From NCBI GenBank assembly GCA_903958285.1, contig CAJBSR010000239.1:1-21363 (forward strand): 21,363 nt of DNA. The letters run 5' to 3'. Origin of the DNA: an uncultured Sphingomonadales bacterium (GTDB taxonomy: Bacteria; Pseudomonadota; Alphaproteobacteria; Sphingomonadales; Sphingomonadaceae). Made by a program: the position numbers and the translations under genes. Below the pieces are notes generated by a model. The model searched no databases. It was given only the letters and a program-made list of their open reading frames with translations, and was not told the DNA's origin. Shown here piece by piece: positions 1 through 7,473 of the stretch (position 1 is the stretch's first letter; the number at the start of each line of letters is the position of its first letter).

Positions 1-1069
1 AGCCTTCCCGCTCCTGCTTGAAGAAGATCGGGCCGGGGCTGTCGAGCCTGATGGCGATGGCGGCAATCAACATAACCGGCAGGACCAGCGGCAGGATGAA
101 GAGAAGAAGGACCATGTCCTCAAACTTCTTCATCACCTGATCAAGCCCCGTGATCGGCCGCTCAAACAGCGTCATGACCGGCAAGTCCCCGAGCAGCACA
201 ATCGGCCGCTGGGCAAAAGCAAAACTGGCCAGATCCGGCGCGAGGCGGATACGCACCGGCGTGACCGCAAGCGCGGCGACAATATCCTGCAAGCGCCGCT
301 CCGCCGACCAGGGCAAAGCGATAATCACCTGATCTATGCGCCCCTGCCGGACCAGTGACACCAGTTCCGCCAAATCCCCGCACAAGGGCAGGTCGGTCGC
401 AACGCCCGTGATGCGCCCAGGCTCCCGATCATCAAAAAAGCCGACAAGGTCGATGGTGAGCCGTTCATTGCCTTCAATATACTGGGCGAGCCGCTGCCCT
501 TGTTCGCCGGTCCCGAAAATGGCGACGCGCAAGTTGAACAACCCTTCGCGCTTCTTGCCCTGCATCCACCCCGTCAGGGCAAGGCGCCCGCCGCTGAGCG
601 ACAGGGCGCCCGCTGCAAACCAGCTGACCGCCCAGAGGCGCGAATAATCCTCCGACACCTTCAGGAAGAAGCCGACCGTCATCACAAACATTGCGGTTGC
701 AAACAGCGCCGTCAGCACCCGCCCGGTTGCTCGCCGCATGGAAAAGCGCACATCCATGTCATAGGCACCAATGGCTTCGGCAACGCCTGCATAGAAGATG
801 CCGCCAAGGAGCGCCGCGCGAAAATAAATGGGTCCGGCACTCGGGCCCGTGCGTTCAACCAAGAGCAGCTGCATGAGCAAGCCGACGGCCACCAAGGTCA
901 GCGGTTCTACGACCCGCATGAAGATTGTTGTGAGATCCAGCAGCAACGGCGCGCGGGCGTGGTCCGCCTCAACCGGGCCGGAACTGCGCATGTGTTTAAG
1001 GTCAGGCGGCGTTACGCCCTCTCGCCCGTCGTCCGCCGGTGGCCGGGCCATCGTCTCCAGCTTGTCCAT
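1..1069 (-). CDS. Undecaprenyl-phosphate sugar phosphotransferase (WcaJ/PssY type), 3' end missing
   Basis: The gene is open from an ATG at 1069 down to the window edge, giving 356 codons without a stop. Enzymes of this family move a hexose-1-phosphate from a UDP-sugar to undecaprenyl phosphate at the inner membrane, the first step of polymer assembly. After a hydrophilic head of about 45 residues come several hydrophobic segments (roughly residues 55-165). A Rossmann-like CoA_binding_3 region follows, with IFGTGEQGQRLAQ near residue 195 and VGFFDDREPG near 220. Another membrane segment (FILPLVLPVMLIAAIAIRL) leads into DSPGPIFFKQEREG, the opening motif of the bacterial sugar transferase domain. 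The catalytic remainder, about 100-120 residues, lies outside the window. The start is 20 nt after the epsI stop, with an AAAGGG-like site just before the ATG. The six-A run at 434-439 does not break the frame. The sugar (glucose or galactose) cannot be told from the sequence. Confidence 0.93.
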   Translation of the reverse strand, partial: MDKLETMARPPADDGREGVTPPDLKHMRSSGPVEADHARAPLLLDLTTIFMRVVEPLTLVAVGLLMQLLLVERTGPSAGPIYFRAALLGGIFYAGVAEAIGAYDMDVRFSMRRATGRVLTALFATAMFVMTVGFFLKVSEDYSRLWAVSWFAAGALSLSGGRLALTGWMQGKKREGLFNLRVAIFGTGEQGQRLAQYIEGNERLTIDLVGFFDDREPGRITGVATDLPLCGDLAELVSLVRQGRIDQVIIALPWSAERRLQDIVAALAVTPVRIRLAPDLASFAFAQRPIVLLGDLPVMTLFERPITGLDQVMKKFEDMVLLLFILPLVLPVMLIAAIAIRLDSPGPIFFKQEREG

Positions 1070-1089
1070 GCCCTTTGGTTCCACCCCAA

Positions 1090-1797
1090 TCAGGCCCGGC
1101 CGCCGAGATCCCGGTCGAGGGCCGCGGCCGGCCCATCGCCGATGAGCACGCGACGCACTGCGGGAGAGACCGCAGCCATCATGTCTGCGGCAAATCTGCG
1201 ATTGACCTCGAAGGAGATCTTCGGACCCTCCATCACCGTTGAGAAGCGGACCAGAACACCATCGGGAATGATTCCGGCCAGGGCGTCCTTCAGCTTTGCC
1301 GCGCGCTGTTCTGCTCCTGTCGTCGGCAAGGCCTGGCCCAGACGGGTCCAATAGGTCACATATTCGGTGCGTTCAGCATTCACCGCGACAAGGTCCCGCC
1401 CGGGGATCGACACCGACCGCGACAATGGCACCGCCGTCAGATCATTCTCGGTGATTTCCATGCCAAAGGCCGGATAGCAAACCTCCGGCCGGTGGAGCTG
1501 GAGCGTATCGCTCTGCGTGTCGCCATAGGCGATCAACATCATCGCGAACTCATCATCCCCGCGCACGTAGAGGCGGCCGACCGACTGGCTGTAAAGCTGA
1601 CGGGCAAGACTGTTTTCGCTTTCCGGCACCACGATCTGGTTGGAGTCATATTGCTTCCAACCGTTGAACGCTTTGGGAATGGCATCCTCAAGCTTGAGCT
1701 TGCCCATCAGCGAAATCCGCTCCCGCGGCTTCATCGCATAGGAACTGGCCGCCGCCGCAAGGCACCCGGCCCCGATGATAAATCCGCGACGGTCCAT
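1090..1797 (-). CDS. epsI: EpsI family exosortase-associated protein (V-type)
   Basis: The product has 235 residues. EpsI proteins accompany exosortases, either as a separate gene or fused to the exosortase C terminus; their exact chemistry is unsettled. The family signature is clear here: HRPEVCYP at residues 102-109, with conserved His102 and Cys107, followed by GMEI. The N terminus reads DRRGFIIGAG and then a hydrophobic Ala-rich stretch to about residue 21. It works as an export signal and resembles a twin-arginine signal, so the body is expected in the periplasm. The ATG overlaps the exosortase stop by one base (TAATG), which indicates translational coupling. The sugar phosphotransferase gene follows 20 nt downstream. 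Assignment to the V type rests on the neighbouring exosortase and the small accessory gene at 7148, recalled from family knowledge rather than tested. Confidence 0.88.
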   Translation of the reverse strand: MDRRGFIIGAGCLAAAASSYAMKPRERISLMGKLKLEDAIPKAFNGWKQYDSNQIVVPESENSLARQLYSQSVGRLYVRGDDEFAMMLIAYGDTQSDTLQLHRPEVCYPAFGMEITENDLTAVPLSRSVSIPGRDLVAVNAERTEYVTYWTRLGQALPTTGAEQRAAKLKDALAGIIPDGVLVRFSTVMEGPKISFEVNRRFAADMMAAVSPAVRRVLIGDGPAAALDRDLGGRA

Positions 1798-2669
1798 TAC
1801 ATCCAGCCCCTTTTGAGGAAGATCGGTGCGAGCATCCTATCCACCGCGAAAATGCCGAGCAGCGCTGTGACGAACATGACCATGCCTGCTGTGTTGTGGA
1901 GGAAGCCCTGTGCCGCCTCATTGCCCAGATGGTAGGTGATGAGCACCAGCATCAGCACACGGATCAGGTTCGCGAAAATGGCGATCGGCAAGATCCAGAA
2001 TGTCAGGAACAGCGCATAGCGCCAGGACGATGAATGCAGCAGGTAGATGTAGAACAGGCTGACCGAAGTCAGGCTGACAATGGAGTTCATGCCCGAGCAC
2101 GCATCTTCGACCAACAGCTGGAATTGCGCGACATAGAGCGTCACGCCGATGCGGGCGACAGGATAGCCCATCCAGTCAATAAGATAGGTCGCAGCCCAGG
2201 AAACAAACGTCTTCAATCCGGCTGTCAGCAGATCAATCAGCCAGCCCGGCGGCGGGATAAGAAAACCCAGATAGAAGATCGGGAACCACACATGCTTGCA
2301 CGCCCGGAACCCGAAATAATTATAGAATACGGCCAGCAAGATGCCGAGCATCGCGGCCACTTCAATGCTGAGGAAATCAAAGGCGCGGCCAAAGATATAG
2401 ACCGGCAGCAAGAGCAGGAAGCCACCCCAGGCGATAAGCGGATTGCCCGGCGCCTGAAGCTCCAGCAAGGTCTGCCGCTGGCGCAGCAGCAGCCAGATGC
2501 CGGTGGCGAGCACGATGGGGCCATGCACGCCCGCTTCCTGCGACCAGAATTGATCCGCCATGGCGATAATGGTCGGCCCGATCAGGACCGACAGGCCGAC
2601 GATCAGCGCCCAACGCTCCAGCGGAAGACTGTCAGACGGCGCGGTGTTTGAACCTGCGATGCTCGCCAT
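1797..2669 (-). CDS. xrtV: Exosortase, probably XrtV type
   Basis: This is a polytopic inner-membrane protein of 290 residues with about eight hydrophobic segments. Exosortases are cysteine transpeptidase-like enzymes that cleave C-terminal sorting signals on exported proteins in bacteria that make exopolysaccharide. The catalytic triad is visible: Cys191 in EDACSGMNS, Arg237 in NLIRVLML, and His258 in LHNTAG. The position of the cysteine in the ACSG context matches the family. The ATG at 2669 was chosen; a TTG two codons upstream (2675) overlapping the previous stop (TGA, 2674-2672) is possible and would add two residues. EpsI is a separate downstream gene, so this is the non-fused architecture. 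No protein with a recognisable exosortase sorting signal is encoded in this window, so the substrates must lie elsewhere. The subtype V call is an inference from the locus make-up. Confidence 0.9.
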   Translation of the reverse strand: MASIAGSNTAPSDSLPLERWALIVGLSVLIGPTIIAMADQFWSQEAGVHGPIVLATGIWLLLRQRQTLLELQAPGNPLIAWGGFLLLLPVYIFGRAFDFLSIEVAAMLGILLAVFYNYFGFRACKHVWFPIFYLGFLIPPPGWLIDLLTAGLKTFVSWAATYLIDWMGYPVARIGVTLYVAQFQLLVEDACSGMNSIVSLTSVSLFYIYLLHSSSWRYALFLTFWILPIAIFANLIRVLMLVLITYHLGNEAAQGFLHNTAGMVMFVTALLGIFAVDRMLAPIFLKRGWM

Positions 2670-2671
2670 GA

Positions 2672-3340
2672 TCAAAAGTCGTTCAGGACGGTGCCGACGA
2701 TGACCGACTTATCTGCGCGCAGAAGCTCCGCTAAAGCCTTGACGTCGTCGAAATAGGTTTCGTCTTTATGGGCAACGACCAGGCTATAGCCGACGACCGT
2801 CGCCACCCGCTGCGCATCGGTGCAGGTGTTGGACGGGGTCGTGTCGAAAATCGCCAGATCATATTCCCGCAGAAGCTGACCGACAAAAGCCGCAAAGCGC
2901 GCCGAGGACAGCAATTCCTGTGCGTTGTCCGACGGTGGGCCTGCCGGAATGATCGACAAATCTGGAATGACATCGCTCTCAACGATGTCGTTGTACCGTA
3001 CCTTGTCATTGGACAGAAACGCGCCAAGGCCCGGACGGTCTGCCGGACAATCGAACACCTGCCCAACCGTGCCACCGCGCAGGTCGGTATCGACCAGAAC
3101 GGTCTTCACCCCAATCTGCGCCATGGCAATGGCGAGGTTCGTCGCGATGAAGGTGCAGCCCGCGCCTTCATTGGCGGTGCACACCGCCAGCGCACGCCGC
3201 CCTTCGCGGACATGCTGTGCGATCACGCGGGTGCGCAGGCCACGCAGGGCTTCTGCCTGCATGCTGGACGGGTCGACCACCAGCAAGGCGGAGGTGCGGC
3301 GGGAAAGAACCTGCGGTTCAAGCGTTGTGGCGTCGTTCAT
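2672..3340 (-). CDS. CpsD/CapB-like polysaccharide biosynthesis ATPase with degenerate Walker A
   Basis: The product has 222 residues and resembles the cytoplasmic ATPase half of bacterial tyrosine kinases (Wzc/CpsD), which cycle with a Wzz/GumC partner to control polymer length. Visible landmarks are EALRGLRTRV near residue 30, the phosphate loop region ANEGAGCTF (56-64) followed by ATNLA, the Walker A' motif LVDTDLRGG (82-90), and the Walker B motif DLAIFDTTPS (161-170). Aligned on NLA, the usual GEGKS/T reads GAGCT, so the Walker A lysine is Cys62. The chain ends at VLNDF with no tyrosine-rich tail, so self-phosphorylation as in Wzc is unlikely. The ATG overlaps the GumC-type gene by four bases (3337-3340), as expected for a split Wzc. 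It may be a weak or nucleotide-binding-only ATPase; the family call is firm, the activity is not. Confidence 0.88.
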   Translation of the reverse strand: MNDATTLEPQVLSRRTSALLVVDPSSMQAEALRGLRTRVIAQHVREGRRALAVCTANEGAGCTFIATNLAIAMAQIGVKTVLVDTDLRGGTVGQVFDCPADRPGLGAFLSNDKVRYNDIVESDVIPDLSIIPAGPPSDNAQELLSSARFAAFVGQLLREYDLAIFDTTPSNTCTDAQRVATVVGYSLVVAHKDETYFDDVKALAELLRADKSVIVGTVLNDF

Positions 3341-4704
3341 TCTGCGGCCTCCGGCGAATAGTCTCCGGCGGCGCCGGGATCCTTGGCTTTGCGACGACCT
3401 TCAAGAAAATCGACGATCCGGCGCATGAACCAGCTGCGCTGATTTGCACCCACGGTGGCAAAAACGGGGGCTGAGGCTGCGCCTGCCAGATCATCTTCGC
3501 TGCGCACGCGACGGTTGAGCAGTTCCACCAGCAGCGCCAGCAGGATGCCCAGACCAAGGCCCGAGGCAATGGCCGACCCGATGATCAGCGGACGGTTGGG
3601 GAAGGACGGCTTTGTGGAACCGGTCGTCGGCCCAAGATCCGTGATCTGCGCGTTGGTTGTGTCCGCCTCTAGGCGGAGATCGGCAAAGCGCTGCGCAGAC
3701 TTCAGATATTGATCGCGCTTCAGCGCCACATCATTTTCCATGCGCTGGAGCTGATCGACCTTATCCCGGTCTCCGACAACGCGGGCGCGCTGGCGTTCAA
3801 ACGCACTTTCGATGGCCGCAGCCCCACCGCCGACAGCCGATGGGCCGCCGGATTTGGCCGCGAAGGACTCATACAGCTTCTTCTGACGGAGCAGCGCCTG
3901 ATAGGTCGGGTGGTTCGGCCCCAGTGTCGCGGCGGCCTGCGCCAGTTGCTGGTTGATCGTTTCCAGCTGCGCTTGGGCCGGGTTCATCGCCGCGCCGCCA
4001 ACGATGGCCGGTGCCGCAACCGCCGCCGCACTTTGCTGGCTCAGCGTGGCCAGCTTAGAACTTTCAAGGTCCATATTGCCCGGCTGCAGCACGATGTTGT
4101 TCGCCTTGGCATAGGCCGTACGCTCGGCTTCCGCGATTTCGAGAGCCTTCTTGGCTTTGGCCGCCTGAATGCGGAACCAGTCCGCATCTTCACCCGCCGA
4201 CTTACGCTTCGCATCCAAAGCCTCGTCCTTATAGGACTGGCGGATGAGGTCGGTCATCTGCTTGGCCGCTTCGGCCGATGGGCCGTCATAAACGATCTCG
4301 AGGATGTTGCTGCCATCAAGGACGTTGGCCTTGATATTGTCACTCACCTGACGGGCGAGCCACATGCGGGCATCCGCACCGGGATCGGTATTTTCCTTTT
4401 CATAGCGCGCAAGCATCGCTGGGTCATTGGCCCAGCCAAGCTGATCAACGACGCGGCCAGCGACCGCTGTGCCCTTGATCATTTCGATCTGGGTGACGGT
4501 ATAGGCGCGCATGAAATTGTTCGACATGACCTGACCGGTCACAGGATCGGGCTTCAGCACGTCGAGCATGAGGCGCGCCTGTGCTTCATAGCGGGGCGGC
4601 AAGATGAACGCCGTCAGCGTGGCCGTGATCAGACAGCTGAGCAGGGTCGCGAGCACGATCATCCGCCGTGCGTAAAGCATCCGAAGAAACTGGATGAGGC
4701 TCAT
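3337..4704 (-). CDS. GumC/Wzz-family chain-length determinant protein
   Basis: The product has 455 residues and is an inner-membrane polysaccharide co-polymerase that sets chain length and links synthesis to export. It has the standard layout. A transmembrane helix at about 15-35 leads into PPRYEAQARLMLD. A long periplasmic part contains the coiled-coil region (about 170-350), with the GumC-like LGPNHPTYQAL at 261-271. The proline-rich KPSFPNRP (365-372) precedes a second helix (373-395). The cytoplasmic tail (396-455) has no kinase domain; that is supplied by the next gene, overlapping by four bases. A low-complexity Ala/Gly insert lies at 225-240 and 284-297. The start ATG follows AGGG by about 10 nt and lies 28 nt after the OPX gene. 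EpsF and GumC are the nearest named relatives, but the polymer is not identifiable. Confidence 0.92.
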   Translation of the reverse strand: MSLIQFLRMLYARRMIVLATLLSCLITATLTAFILPPRYEAQARLMLDVLKPDPVTGQVMSNNFMRAYTVTQIEMIKGTAVAGRVVDQLGWANDPAMLARYEKENTDPGADARMWLARQVSDNIKANVLDGSNILEIVYDGPSAEAAKQMTDLIRQSYKDEALDAKRKSAGEDADWFRIQAAKAKKALEIAEAERTAYAKANNIVLQPGNMDLESSKLATLSQQSAAAVAAPAIVGGAAMNPAQAQLETINQQLAQAAATLGPNHPTYQALLRQKKLYESFAAKSGGPSAVGGGAAAIESAFERQRARVVGDRDKVDQLQRMENDVALKRDQYLKSAQRFADLRLEADTTNAQITDLGPTTGSTKPSFPNRPLIIGSAIASGLGLGILLALLVELLNRRVRSEDDLAGAASAPVFATVGANQRSWFMRRIVDFLEGRRKAKDPGAAGDYSPEAAE

Positions 4705-4732
4705 AACTTAAATTCCCTGTTCTATCGGCGCG

Positions 4733-5596
4733 TCAGAAGAGACGCTCACCGACCACGATGACGTCGCCAGATCCGACCTTGCTTTCGAGTGACACCTTTG
4801 TCGGCTGCCCGTCGCGGAACACCTGAACCCGCTTGTCGCTGCCGAGTGACGTCAGGCCACCGGCGCGAGCAAGCGCCTTGCGCACCGTCATGTCTTCCTG
4901 AATGACAAAGGTGCCGGGCGCATTGACCTGGCCATAGATGAAGAAGGTTTCAGCCTCCGGCACAAATATCTTGTCGCCGGGATAAACAGCGGGATCATCT
5001 GCGTCCGAGCCCATGGCGAGCTTCTTGAAATCGAGCTTGAGTTCCTGCCCGTTGACGCGGCGGACGATGACAACAGGGGCGCCGCTGGGCTTGATGCCGC
5101 CGGAGCGCGCAATGATTTCAGACACGCGGTAGGAGCGGTTGACCGGCTGGAGGCCGGGCTGTGCCACTTCCCCCAACACGATCACATAGCGGCTGGCAAA
5201 GGAGGTGACCGTGACGGTGGCGACGGGATTGGTGTAATAGCCGCCTGCCTTCAACCGGGAGGAAACGGCCGCCGCCAGCGTTAACGGCGTTTGCCCGTTC
5301 ACCTGCTGCTTACCAAGGAAAGGCAAAGCGATGGAGCCGTCCGATTCGACGCGGGCTTGGGTGCGGAATTCCGGTTGGCCAAGGACGTTCACTTCAATGA
5401 CATCTTCCGGGCCGATGACATAGCCCTCGTCTGCAGACGGCGCTGGTGCCGGCGTTGCAGTGGAGGGGGCAACGGGCACCGCCGTTACCGTGGCCGGAGC
5501 CACCGTCGGGGCTGGTGCGGCGGTCTGGGCTATCGAGACGGAAGGCAAGGCGAGGACCGCCAGAACCGACAGAAGGAAACGCTTTGCACTCGTCAT
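4733..5596 (-). CDS. Polysaccharide export protein (OPX, Wza-like), non-lipoprotein and short
   Basis: The product has 287 residues. OPX proteins form the periplasmic and outer-membrane part of the conduit for secreted polysaccharide. A Sec signal peptide (about 1-24, ending SIAQ) leads into an Ala/Pro/Thr/Val linker (25-57). The Poly_export domain follows (GYVIGPEDVIEVNVLGQPEF from 58, with RVESDGSIALPFLG). Two SLBB-type beta-grasp segments come next: VLGEVAQPG at 140 with SEIIARSGGI, and IYGQVNAPGTF at 220 with KALARAGGL. The chain stops right after the last strand (VIVVGERLF). There is no lipobox cysteine and no C-terminal amphipathic helix of the kind that makes the Wza outer-membrane pore. 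The ATG at 5596 was preferred; a GTG one codon upstream (5599) is possible. The barrel gene lies 24 nt upstream and probably supplies the outer-membrane pore. Confidence 0.92.
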   Translation of the reverse strand: MTSAKRFLLSVLAVLALPSVSIAQTAAPAPTVAPATVTAVPVAPSTATPAPAPSADEGYVIGPEDVIEVNVLGQPEFRTQARVESDGSIALPFLGKQQVNGQTPLTLAAAVSSRLKAGGYYTNPVATVTVTSFASRYVIVLGEVAQPGLQPVNRSYRVSEIIARSGGIKPSGAPVVIVRRVNGQELKLDFKKLAMGSDADDPAVYPGDKIFVPEAETFFIYGQVNAPGTFVIQEDMTVRKALARAGGLTSLGSDKRVQVFRDGQPTKVSLESKVGSGDVIVVGERLF

Positions 5597-5620
5597 CACA
5601 GACCTAACCCCTGTTTTGTC

Positions 5621-6901
5621 CTACCGGCCGCGCCCCCATCTGAAAGTGGCAGTGACGCCGAACCGGGTGGACCCGTAGTTAAAAATCGGCACCACGGACT
5701 TGCGGTGCTCACGGCTGGCATCGAAGGCGATTCCCACTGGGCCGACATTGCCCGCCGTCAGTCTGGAATAAACGCTGATGGTGCGGTCCCGCGAGTTAAA
5801 GTTTGGTAATTGAAATAGCGGGGATTGCTGCTGTTTTCTGCGGACATACGCCGCCCCCGCCGTCAGCCGGAACCGGTCATTAAAGGCATAGTCCCCATTG
5901 AGGCGCAGCGAGGTGTTGATGCCGTAAGTGTCGCCCAAAAGGTTGGACTGCTCCACCGAGCGCGCAAAGCTGAGCGTCCCGCGAAAGCGGTTGCGGCTGT
6001 CATACGTCAGATCGACATCCCAGCTGGCGCCCTTGAAATCGGGCGTGCCGGGCAGCCGCGGGTCGACGCGGGTATAGCCAAGATTGACCTTGCCGGAGAG
6101 GCGCGTGCCGATCTGCCGTTCATAGCCAAAACCTGCGGAATAGACGTTCGCCCCGTCGGCAGGCGCTCCGGGAAGGAGCGCCACACGCAGCGGATAGCGC
6201 GACTTGGCCGCCGTCGCATAGACAGACACAGTGCCCAGCCGCGGGCGGGAATAGCCAAGCGAGGCCATGGCATTGTCATTCACATATTCATTGACCTGAC
6301 GGACCAGCGAGCTGTTCTTGGCCCGGGTGCGCCCGATGCTGAGCGACGGTGTCAGCCCGCTTGCGCTCTGGCAGCCCATTTCAGCCGAAATACCGCCAAT
6401 CTTTTCAACATTGGTCGGATCAAGTCCGTCAACGATGTCGTACAGGTCGCTCTGCTGCTGCAGGTAGCGGCCGGTGACCGTCGTGACGCATCCCTTGATC
6501 GCGCGAAGGCGGAAGCCGCCCTGCCCATTGATCGCTTCGCGGTCGAGAAAGCCGTTATTCTGGTGAAAAACATAGCCAACCTGCCCGTTGAGAAAGGCGC
6601 TTTGCCGCCCAATGGGCGCCACAATGTCCGCCGTCACGCGCGGCGAGATCCGGAAATCTTCCTTCTCCGCATCCGGGCGCACATTGCGAATCGTGTCGCC
6701 GCGCAAAGCATCGCTGTCGTACGTGCCCGACACATCAAATCCGATATCCATCTGGCGCTCATCCCGCGCATCAGCCGGGCCTTGCGCGCGCGCTTGCCCG
6801 GCCAAGAATGTTGCCATTATTGCGATGCCAGCCCGCGCGGCATTCACCCCTGCGCGCGGCCCCGCCCGCAAGCGCCCGAAGCGCGTGATGCGACTGATCA
6901 T
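5621..6901 (-). CDS. Outer-membrane beta-barrel protein of the exopolysaccharide locus
   Basis: The product has 426 residues. It starts with an export signal rich in Arg and Ala, ending near AGQARAQ (about residues 34-40). The rest is an alternating-residue beta-strand pattern with many Tyr/Phe/Asn turns and an aromatic-poor Arg C terminus (FGVTATFRWGRGR). It resembles the BBP2-type barrels found beside OPX genes in exosortase and exopolysaccharide clusters. The likely role, by inference, is the outer-membrane exit pore or surface anchor for the polymer. The ATG at 6901 was chosen because GGGAG lies about 10 nt upstream and the signal peptide then begins normally; an in-frame ATG at 6955 would add 18 residues that look unlike a signal peptide. 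As the first gene of the seven-gene minus-strand run, its promoter should lie in 6902-7147. Two cysteines (in IKGCVTT and EMGCQSA) may form a disulfide. Confidence 0.85.
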   Translation of the reverse strand: MISRITRFGRLRAGPRAGVNAARAGIAIMATFLAGQARAQGPADARDERQMDIGFDVSGTYDSDALRGDTIRNVRPDAEKEDFRISPRVTADIVAPIGRQSAFLNGQVGYVFHQNNGFLDREAINGQGGFRLRAIKGCVTTVTGRYLQQQSDLYDIVDGLDPTNVEKIGGISAEMGCQSASGLTPSLSIGRTRAKNSSLVRQVNEYVNDNAMASLGYSRPRLGTVSVYATAAKSRYPLRVALLPGAPADGANVYSAGFGYERQIGTRLSGKVNLGYTRVDPRLPGTPDFKGASWDVDLTYDSRNRFRGTLSFARSVEQSNLLGDTYGINTSLRLNGDYAFNDRFRLTAGAAYVRRKQQQSPLFQLPNFNSRDRTISVYSRLTAGNVGPVGIAFDASREHRKSVVPIFNYGSTRFGVTATFRWGRGR

Positions 6902-7147
6902 GATCCCGATTCTCCCTCGTCGGCACGTGGCCAAGTGGCGGGGGGTTATCGCCATATTGGATGTAAGGCAATGGAATCACGGGGGCTCATGCCATAGTAA
7001 CGGCCCAAATTGCGCCGGTTCACCAGGCATCATGAACAATGTTTAACCTGCAATGCGCCGCCATTTCGACCTATGATAGAGCACGCTGAAGAAAGCGAAG
7101 CGGACAATTGGGGGCACTCCATTGTCTGGGCAATGGAGCGAATTTCA
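6902..7147. other. Divergent intergenic region between exopolysaccharide operon and accessory gene
   Basis: This 246-nt gap separates two divergent transcription units, so it should carry promoters for both. On the plus strand a TATGAT at 7072-7077 could serve as a -10 box, but I found no convincing -35 at 16-18 nt. No clear sigma-70 pair was found for the minus operon. Two small inverted repeats are visible: GTTCA/TGAAC around 7019-7038, and GACAAT/ATTGTC at 7103-7126. No open frame here looks coding. Confidence 0.5.
7103..7126 (+). promoter_or_regulatory. Inverted repeat in the leader of the XrtV accessory gene
   Basis: GACAAT (7103-7108) and ATTGTC (7121-7126) form a perfect 6-bp inverted repeat. 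Allowing one bulged T extends pairing through GG/CC, leaving a seven-base loop GGGCACT. It ends 21 nt before the ATG at 7148 and just before the GGAG ribosome site (7135-7138). It could be a protein operator or an RNA hairpin; the sequence alone does not decide. Confidence 0.35.
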
Positions 7148-7393
7148 ATGCAGACACCTTATGACTGGATCACAGTTGCCATTTTTGCCGGCATCGTTGT
7201 CCTTTTTCTTCAGCGGTCCGTAGGCGATTCAGACGTCGAGGATTCCCTGATCAGTTACTTTCCGCCGGCCATTGCCTGCGCTGTGGCCAACCAGTTTGGC
7301 AATAACGGCTATGACGCCATCGCAATTGCGATGATTGCAGGCGCGCTCGTCTATTGCTGGTACGTGCTCAAGCCCTTCGCCGGACGTTCCTGA
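7148..7393 (+). CDS. Small membrane protein, probable XrtV sorting-system accessory protein
   Basis: The product has 81 residues. Three hydrophobic stretches are seen: WITVAIFAGIVVLFL (7-21), a shorter one around ISYFPPAIACAVANQF (35-50), and AIAIAMIAGALVYCWYVL (57-74). They are separated by an acidic loop (VGDSDVEDS) and a NQFGNNGYDA turn, so it should sit in the inner membrane. The start is set by GGAG at 7135-7138 with a nine-base spacer; longer in-frame starts (7133 or 7010) add sequence unlike a membrane protein N terminus. The length, the opening YDWITVAIFAG and the CAVANQFGNNGY segment match what I recall of small proteins annotated with XrtV exosortases. Function is unknown; a partner of the exosortase 5 kb away is the natural guess. 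It reads away from the exopolysaccharide operon. Confidence 0.75.
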   Translation: MQTPYDWITVAIFAGIVVLFLQRSVGDSDVEDSLISYFPPAIACAVANQFGNNGYDAIAIAMIAGALVYCWYVLKPFAGRS

Positions 7394-7473
7394 ATATTAA
7401 TTAATCCGCCCGATATCAGGATGTTGGGTACTCCACGCTAATCAGCAGCAAGCAATAGAAACAGAGGCAGGTC

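Noticed and set aside
429..441. Possible frameshift at the six-A run in the sugar phosphotransferase gene.
   Set aside because: Translation through the run gives VGFFDDREPG in frame with both flanks, so the gene is intact there.
500..1354. A 284-codon plus-strand open frame over the sugar phosphotransferase and EpsI.
   Set aside because: The minus strand reads continuously through family motifs in both genes; the plus frame is a shadow.
3709..6997. Long plus-strand open frames opposite the GumC-type and barrel genes (3709-4761, 5825-6997).
   Set aside because: Both mirror well-supported minus-strand genes of one operon and have no family features.
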